From: Oscillibacter sp.
Lineage (GTDB): Bacteria > Bacillota > Clostridia > Oscillospirales > Oscillospiraceae
Assembly: GCA_022652815.1 (NCBI GenBank)
Contig: JALCRR010000002.1
Location: 1-46,950 of the forward strand
Direction: 5' to 3'
Length of the DNA: 46,950 nt
Below, in pieces: positions 42,444 through 46,950 of this stretch (positions are counted from its first letter, which is position 1; each line of letters starts with the position of its first letter). Under the pieces are notes generated by a model. It was not told the origin of the DNA and ran no database searches. It was given only the letters and a program-made list of their open reading frames with translations. Position numbers and translations under genes: made by a program.

Positions 42444-42973
42444 TGAAATTTGCTCTGATGATGACGGTGGTCAACTCCGCCTTCTGGTTTTTTCTCCACT
42501 TTGGTCTGGCAGGACTGGTAACCGCTCTGCCGCAGGACGTCAAGGCACGGCTTTTTGACCCGGCTCGCCCCTGTTTTCAAGTTTCCGATGGGGAGATGCG
42601 CTTTTACCGCAAAATCCATCTGCCCCGTTGGAAGGATTCCCTGCCCCAGTTCAACCCCGAGTTTGATAAACGTCATCTTCGGGTACAACTGACGGAAGGG
42701 TATCTGAATGAATTTCTGCTCATCACCTGCAAGGCGGAATTTATCCACGTTGCCATTGCCGTGCTGGGCTTTCTGTCCCTGCTTTTTTCTCTGGCCTGCG
42801 ACGATCCGGCGTGGAACCTTCTCCACATTTTTCTTCCCATTGCCGTCGTTCTGGCCCTGTGCAATCTCCCCTTTGCCATGATTCAACGCTACAACCGCTA
42901 TCGTCTTGTGCGTCTGAAGGGGCAGTTTGCGCGCCGGACTTCCGCCGGATTATCTGAAAGGAGTGTTCTCTGA
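42443..42973 (+). CDS. CrtO-like (glycosyl-4,4'-diaponeurosporenoate acyltransferase family) membrane protein
   Basis: A 176-residue protein with four predicted membrane helices. KIHLPRWKDSLPQF (about residues 57-70), an NEFLLITCKAEFIH-type His/Glu block, WNLLHIFLPIAVVLALCNLPF and IQRYNRYRL near the end are features of the CrtO acyltransferase family. Staphylococcal CrtO acylates a carotenoid glucoside, but no carotenoid genes are nearby, so the substrate here is unknown. Its ATG overlaps the mutY stop and its stop overlaps the mnmE ATG, so all three are coupled. Confidence 0.6.
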   Translation: MKFALMMTVVNSAFWFFLHFGLAGLVTALPQDVKARLFDPARPCFQVSDGEMRFYRKIHLPRWKDSLPQFNPEFDKRHLRVQLTEGYLNEFLLITCKAEFIHVAIAVLGFLSLLFSLACDDPAWNLLHIFLPIAVVLALCNLPFAMIQRYNRYRLVRLKGQFARRTSAGLSERSVL

Positions 42974-44370
42974 TGGATCTGATCGCCGCCATTGCCACCG
43001 GCTCCGCCGCCACCGCCATCGGCATCGTGCGCGTCTCCGGAGACGGCTGTTTTTCCCTTTGTGGCCGGCTTTTTTCCGCCGCGGACAAGCGCGCCCTCTC
43101 TGACCATGCGCCCCGGACGCTTATCTACGGCGACATTCTCTGCGCCGACGGCGCCCTTTTGGATCGCGGCCTTGCCGCCCTCTTTCCCGCCCCCCATTCC
43201 TACACGGGTGAGGACAGCGTGGAGTTTGACTGCCACGGCTCGCCTGTGGCGCTGCGGGAACTGCTCAGCGCCCTCTTTTCTCTGGGCGTCCGGCAGGCAA
43301 AGCCCGGTGAGTTTACGAAGCGCGCGTTTCTCAATGGACGCATGGATTTGACGGAGGCTGAGGCTGTCATCGACCTCATCGACGCTGAGACGCCCGCCGC
43401 AGCGAAAAACGCCGCCGCCCAGCTCACCGGCGCTCTGCGCCGGAAGCTCTCCCCTGTGCAGGACGCCCTTCTGAACGTCACCTCCCGGTTTTACGCCGTG
43501 GTGGATTACCCGGACGAGGACATTGAGGACGTCCACCCCGCGGACATTGCCGCCGCACTGGACACCTCCGAGCGCACTCTTTCCGCGCTTCTGGCCACCT
43601 CACAGCGGGGAAAAATTTTGAAATCCGGCGTCCGCACCGCCATTGTGGGTCGGCCAAACGCCGGCAAGTCCTCCCTGCTCAACGCACTGGCGGGCTTCGA
43701 GCGTGCCATTGTCACGGATATTCCCGGCACCACCCGGGACACAGTGGAGGAGTCCGCCTTCTGCGGCGGTGTTCATCTCCGACTCATCGACACCGCCGGC
43801 CTGCGGGAAACGGCGGACACTGTGGAGGCGCTGGGTGTGGAGCGGGCAAAAGCCGCGCTGCAAAGCGCCGACCTTGTCCTCGCGGTGATTGACGGAGCCG
43901 AAGCCGCCCTGCACGGACTGTCCGAGGAGGATCGTTCCGTGCTGGAGCAGGTCAGCCGCTGCCCCAAGTGGCTTCTGATTTTCTCCAAGGCCGATCTTGC
44001 CGGCGGCGCAGACATCTGCCCGCAGGTCCGCTTTTCCGGCACGGACGCAGTTGCTCCCGCCGCCATTCTCTCCCTCTCCTCCGTCACTGGCGCGGGTTTG
44101 GACGCCTTGGAGCAGAGCGTCTGCGCCCTCTTTCCTGTTTCCCAGCAGGACGCCGGCGCTCTCCTAACCGACACCCGACAGGAAGACGCGGTGCGCCGCG
44201 CGCTTTCCGCCATCCGCCGGGCGAAAGATGCCATGGCCGGAGGCCTCACCCCCGACGCCATCCTCACCGATGCAGAGGAGGCACTGGACGCGCTGGGCGA
44301 GCTGACAGGCCGCACCGCCCGGGAGGATCTGGTTGCGCGCATCTTTTCCCGGTTTTGTGTCGGAAAATGA
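42973..44370 (+). CDS. mnmE: tRNA uridine-5-carboxymethylaminomethyl modification GTPase MnmE
   Basis: A 465-residue GTPase that with MnmG installs the carboxymethylaminomethyl/aminomethyl group at U34. The N-terminal folate-binding domain has IAAIATGSAATAIGIVRVSG, KPGEFTKRAFLNGRMDLTEAEA (split: PGEFTKRAFLNGR and DLTEAEAVIDLI). The G domain has GRPNAGKSSLLNAL (about residues 222-235), DIPGTTRDTVEE, DTAGLRET and FSKADL. The C-terminal end FCVGK is the MnmE FC[IV]GK signature. ATG overlaps the preceding TGA. It feeds substrate to MnmM encoded at 3489-4046. Confidence 0.97.
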   Translation: MDLIAAIATGSAATAIGIVRVSGDGCFSLCGRLFSAADKRALSDHAPRTLIYGDILCADGALLDRGLAALFPAPHSYTGEDSVEFDCHGSPVALRELLSALFSLGVRQAKPGEFTKRAFLNGRMDLTEAEAVIDLIDAETPAAAKNAAAQLTGALRRKLSPVQDALLNVTSRFYAVVDYPDEDIEDVHPADIAAALDTSERTLSALLATSQRGKILKSGVRTAIVGRPNAGKSSLLNALAGFERAIVTDIPGTTRDTVEESAFCGGVHLRLIDTAGLRETADTVEALGVERAKAALQSADLVLAVIDGAEAALHGLSEEDRSVLEQVSRCPKWLLIFSKADLAGGADICPQVRFSGTDAVAPAAILSLSSVTGAGLDALEQSVCALFPVSQQDAGALLTDTRQEDAVRRALSAIRRAKDAMAGGLTPDAILTDAEEALDALGELTGRTAREDLVARIFSRFCVGK

Positions 44371-44402
44371 TTGAATTTAGTTTCCGCACTTCCAAAACAT
44401 GG

Positions 44403-44431
44403 TTTACAAAACCACATTTTTGTGGTATGCT
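44403..44431 (+). promoter_or_regulatory. promoter of the DUF1836-degV transcript with dyad
   Basis: TTTACA (44403-44408), 17 bases, TATGCT (44426-44431). The spacer contains the perfect dyad ACCACA (44411-44416), TTTT, TGTGGT (44421-44426), a possible operator. Confidence 0.65.
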
Positions 44432-44463
44432 CTTCGCGGAATGTATAACGAGGAGGGTCAAGG

Positions 44464-45033
44464 ATGGACGAATTGTCGGAACTGCGGGAGCGTCTGCGCA
44501 CTCAGCGGCCGGTCGAATGGGATCAGCTGCCGGATTTTCCCCTTTACATGGATCAGGTTCTCTCCTATATGGATCGCCAGATTCTGCACTTTGAGGAAAA
44601 CGACGCACTGACAGCTGCCATGGTGAACAACTATACAAAAAGCGGTCTGGTGCCCCGGGCCGAGGGCAAGAAGTATAACCGGGAGCATTTGGCCTATCTG
44701 ACGGCCATCTGCGTTTTAAAGCGGGTGCTGTCGGCAAAGGATATGTCTCTTGTTCTGGAAGAGGAGCTACACTCCCGTCAGGACATCGGCGCAAGCTACG
44801 AGGTGTTCCGGGATAGTCTGGGCAAAGCCTTGAATCTGACGACGGACATTATGGAGGCCTACACCAGTGAAAGCGACGCAGCGGACGGCGCGGTGCATTT
44901 TGCACTCTTGTCCTATGCCGCCGGACTTGCCTCCAGCCGCTATGTAAAGATTTTGGAGGAAAAGCGCAAGGCGGAGGAGCCCGTTAAGCACGTCAAAGAA
45001 AAGCATACCAGATTGAAGAAGGAGACCGAGTGA
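44464..45033 (+). CDS. DUF1836 domain protein
   Basis: A 189-residue soluble protein. Residues about 20-145 match DUF1836, a Firmicute domain with MerR-like helix-turn-helix character: LPDFPLYMDQVLSYMDRQI, LTAAMVNNYTKSGLVPR (the putative recognition helix), and KYNREHLAYLTAICVLKRVLS. The tail is charged (KHVKEKHTRLKKE). GAGGAGGG precedes the ATG. It is coupled to degV (TGATG overlap), and the dyad in its promoter is a candidate for autoregulation. Function is unproven. Confidence 0.85.
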   Translation: MDELSELRERLRTQRPVEWDQLPDFPLYMDQVLSYMDRQILHFEENDALTAAMVNNYTKSGLVPRAEGKKYNREHLAYLTAICVLKRVLSAKDMSLVLEEELHSRQDIGASYEVFRDSLGKALNLTTDIMEAYTSESDAADGAVHFALLSYAAGLASSRYVKILEEKRKAEEPVKHVKEKHTRLKKETE

Positions 45034-45905
45034 TGCGTGATTTTGTGATTATGACTGACAGCTGCTGCGATATGACTGGCCGGATGGCGCAGGAGCTGGA
45101 GCTGGACGTTCTTCCGCTGACGCTGCACATGGACGGTGCAGATTACCGCAACATGCTGGACGGCAGCGAAATCGGTTTTGAAGATTTCTATGCCAAGGTG
45201 CGCTCCGGCGCCACCGCCTCCACATCAGCGGTGAGTGTGGGTGATTTTCAGTCCCGGATGCGCGAGCATCTGGAGCGCAATGAGGATATTTTGTGCATCA
45301 ACTTCTCCTCCGCACTATCCACCACGTACCAGTCCGCCTGCATTGCGGCGGACGATCTGCGCCCGGAGTTCCCGGATGCCAAAATCTTCGTGGTGGATTC
45401 GCTGTGCGCCTCTTTGGGGCAGGGCCTTCTGGTCTACCTCTGCGCACAGGAGAAAAAGCTGGGCCGCACGATTGACGAGGTCCACACCTTTGCGGAAGTC
45501 ACGAAGGGTCATGTGTGCCACTGGTTCACGGTGGACGATCTGAACCATCTGAAGCGGGGCGGGCGCATCAATGCGGCAACGGCGCTGTTCGGCACCATGC
45601 TCTCCATCAAGCCGGTCATGCACGTGGATGACGGCGGTCACCTAACTGCTGTGGGCAAGGCGCGGGGCCGCAAGACCTCTCTTGTGGCGTTGGTGGATCA
45701 CATGGAGGAAACCGCCATCGATCCCGGCAACCAGACGGTGTTCATCAGCCACGGCGACTGCGAGGGCGACGCCCTCTTCCTGGCGGAGGAAATCCGCCGC
45801 CGCTTTGGAACGGAGCACATTTATATTAACTATGTGGGCCCGGTCATCGGCAACCACTCCGGTCCCGGCACCATGGCACTCTTCTTCCTGGGCAACAAAC
45901 GATAA
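45033..45905 (+). CDS. DegV family fatty-acid-binding protein (FakB-like)
   Basis: A 290-residue protein of the DegV fold. It has TDSCCDMT (residues 8-15), TSAVSVGDF (about 65-73), INFSSALSTTYQSA (about 89-102), a GQG(L)LV helix, LKRGGRI and late ISHGDCEGDA and GPVIGNHSGPGTMALFF. These are the lipid-binding and substrate-presenting positions; DegV proteins bind fatty acids, and some (FakB) present them to the kinase FakA. No fakA lies in the window. AAGGAG precedes the ATG at 45033. Confidence 0.93.
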   Translation: MRDFVIMTDSCCDMTGRMAQELELDVLPLTLHMDGADYRNMLDGSEIGFEDFYAKVRSGATASTSAVSVGDFQSRMREHLERNEDILCINFSSALSTTYQSACIAADDLRPEFPDAKIFVVDSLCASLGQGLLVYLCAQEKKLGRTIDEVHTFAEVTKGHVCHWFTVDDLNHLKRGGRINAATALFGTMLSIKPVMHVDDGGHLTAVGKARGRKTSLVALVDHMEETAIDPGNQTVFISHGDCEGDALFLAEEIRRRFGTEHIYINYVGPVIGNHSGPGTMALFFLGNKR

Positions 45906-45910
45906 ATACG

Positions 45911-45943
45911 TGCAAGGGGGAGATGGTTCGTCTCCCCCTTGCA
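45911..45943 (+). terminator. hairpin after degV
   Basis: Perfect 13-bp stem TGCAAGGGGGAGA / TCTCCCCCTTGCA with a seven-base loop. No clear T run follows, so read-through into prmA is possible. Confidence 0.6.
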
Positions 45944-46015
45944 TCCCGATTTCAGCGAATTCTGCACATCCGCAGATCAAATCTGAATCAGCACATATAA
46001 CAGGAGATGCCGTTT

Positions 46016-46950
46016 ATGAAATGGTTAGAAATCCATATCGACACCAATCACGCCGGTCTTGACGCGGTGGAGGCTTTTCTCTCCGTGCATGACATTGACA
46101 ACGTGGTGATCGACGACGAGGGCGAGTTCCATGATTTTCTGGAAAACAACCACCAGTACTGGGATTATGTGGACGGCGACCTTTTGAAGCAGGAGGCGGG
46201 CAAGTCCCGCATCACGTTCTATCTTCCCGATGATGAGGACGGCTTTGCCCGTCTGGCGGCGGTGCGCCTTGCCCTGTCCGCCTTTAAAAAAGAGCACGAG
46301 GGTGCCTACGGCTCCCTGCTCATGACGCTTGCCAATCTGGAAGATGCGGACTGGGAAAACAACTGGAAGCAGTTTTACAAGCCCATGAAGATCGGCCAGC
46401 GGCTTCTGGTGGTGCCGGAGTGGGAGCAGGTGGAGGAATCCAAGCGTGTGAAGCTGATTCTGAATCCGGGTCTGACCTTCGGCACCGGCTCCCATGCCAC
46501 CACCCAGCTGTGCCTCACTGCACTGGAAAAGCAAATTCACGGCGGAGAAACCGTTTTGGATCTGGGCTGCGGCAGCGGGATTCTCTCCATCGCAGCTTTG
46601 AAGCTGGGGGCTGCAACCGCCTTTGCCTGCGATATTGACGACAAATGTCTGGACGTGGCCTATGAAAACGCGGCGCTCAACGGCGTCGGAAAAGACACCT
46701 ATACCGTCGCGTGCGGCGACATTTTGTCTAACGAGGACTTGCAAAAGCAAATCGGTTCGGGTTATGATATAATCCTTGCGAATATTGTGGCGGACGTCAT
46801 CATCGGCCTTTCCCCGGCTGTGCGTGCGCTCCTCTCCCCCGGCGGCCTTTTTATCTGCTCCGGCATTATCGATACCCGGGCGGAGGAAGTGGCCCAAAAG
46901 CTGCGGGAGGCAGGTCTCACCATCCGGGATACCCATAGCGCCGATGGCTG
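46016..46950 (+). CDS. prmA: ribosomal protein L11 methyltransferase (3' end outside window)
   Basis: An open frame from the ATG at 46016 (CAGGAG nine bases upstream) runs off the right edge after 311 codons; the family has about 290-320 residues, so it is nearly complete. The N-terminal domain starts MKWLEIHIDTN. The linker has WENNWKQFYKPMKIG (about residues 118-132), then LNPGLTFGTGSHATTQLCL (about 149-167), SAM motif I VLDLGCGSGILSIAA (about 180-194), and the active-site ILANIVADVI (about 251-260). PrmA trimethylates L11. No stop is seen before position 46950. Confidence 0.95.
   Translation, partial: MKWLEIHIDTNHAGLDAVEAFLSVHDIDNVVIDDEGEFHDFLENNHQYWDYVDGDLLKQEAGKSRITFYLPDDEDGFARLAAVRLALSAFKKEHEGAYGSLLMTLANLEDADWENNWKQFYKPMKIGQRLLVVPEWEQVEESKRVKLILNPGLTFGTGSHATTQLCLTALEKQIHGGETVLDLGCGSGILSIAALKLGAATAFACDIDDKCLDVAYENAALNGVGKDTYTVACGDILSNEDLQKQIGSGYDIILANIVADVIIGLSPAVRALLSPGGLFICSGIIDTRAEEVAQKLREAGLTIRDTHSADG

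Overview
The window looks like chromosomal DNA from a strictly anaerobic, GC-rich (by eye well over 50% GC) member of the Clostridia, most likely the Oscillospirales/Oscillospiraceae. The reasons are Gram-positive style Shine-Dalgarno sites, T-box and THF riboswitch control, a six-gene Rnf complex in the order C-D-G-E-A-B, an HrcA/CIRCE heat-shock operon and an SLH-anchored wall protein. No tRNA or rRNA gene, CRISPR array, transposase or prophage was seen. Genus is not decidable by eye.

Layout. 1-2.6 kb: a 5'-truncated SDR remnant, an iron-type alcohol dehydrogenase (-) and a small EamA-like membrane protein behind a promoter/hairpin leader. 2.6-4.1 kb: yybP-ykoY (Mn2+) riboswitch, mntP and the tRNA wobble methylase mnmM. 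4.1-7.3 kb: ileS (-) with its T-box leader. 7.3-12.4 kb (-): a GntR-ABC ATPase-permease operon continuing into a PGRP-type amidase, a TraX-like protein and a 54-residue small gene. 12.5-16.3 kb: rpsO, pnp and a radical-SAM activase-like gene. 16.3-20.6 kb (-): a CmpB-like membrane/coiled-coil protein and a 1012-residue SLH-anchored phosphodiester glycosidase. 20.7-23.3 kb: a MocR-type regulator divergent from two ECF S-components. 23.4-29.7 kb: a DUF975-like membrane protein (-) and the rnf operon. 29.7-31.8 kb: THF riboswitch, folT, folC. 31.86-32.09 kb: a cluster of five hairpins including a duplicated 34-bp element. 32.15-38.5 kb: CIRCE, hrcA, grpE, dnaK, dnaJ, a PHP phosphatase and rpiB. 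38.5-41.3 kb: a membrane-anchored protein, then (-) a MerR regulator with a membrane tail, ybjQ-like and MBL genes. 41.3-46.95 kb: mutY, a CrtO-like protein, mnmE, DUF1836, degV and prmA (cut by the window end).

Most of this is housekeeping with clear cis-regulation: metal efflux by a Mn riboswitch, folate uptake and retention by a THF riboswitch, tRNA charging by a T-box, proteostasis by CIRCE. mnmE and mnmM act in the same wobble-uridine pathway. I found no large novel multi-gene system. The most unusual items are: (1) the MocR-type regulator, which has Gln where the PLP-binding Lys is expected and faces two ECF S-components across ATACCA repeats; (2) an OadB-like IIGGADGPT peptide ending an unrelated ABC permease; (3) the five-hairpin cluster upstream of hrcA; (4) a mutY start codon that coincides with its predicted transcription start; (5) an overlooked 54-residue gene.
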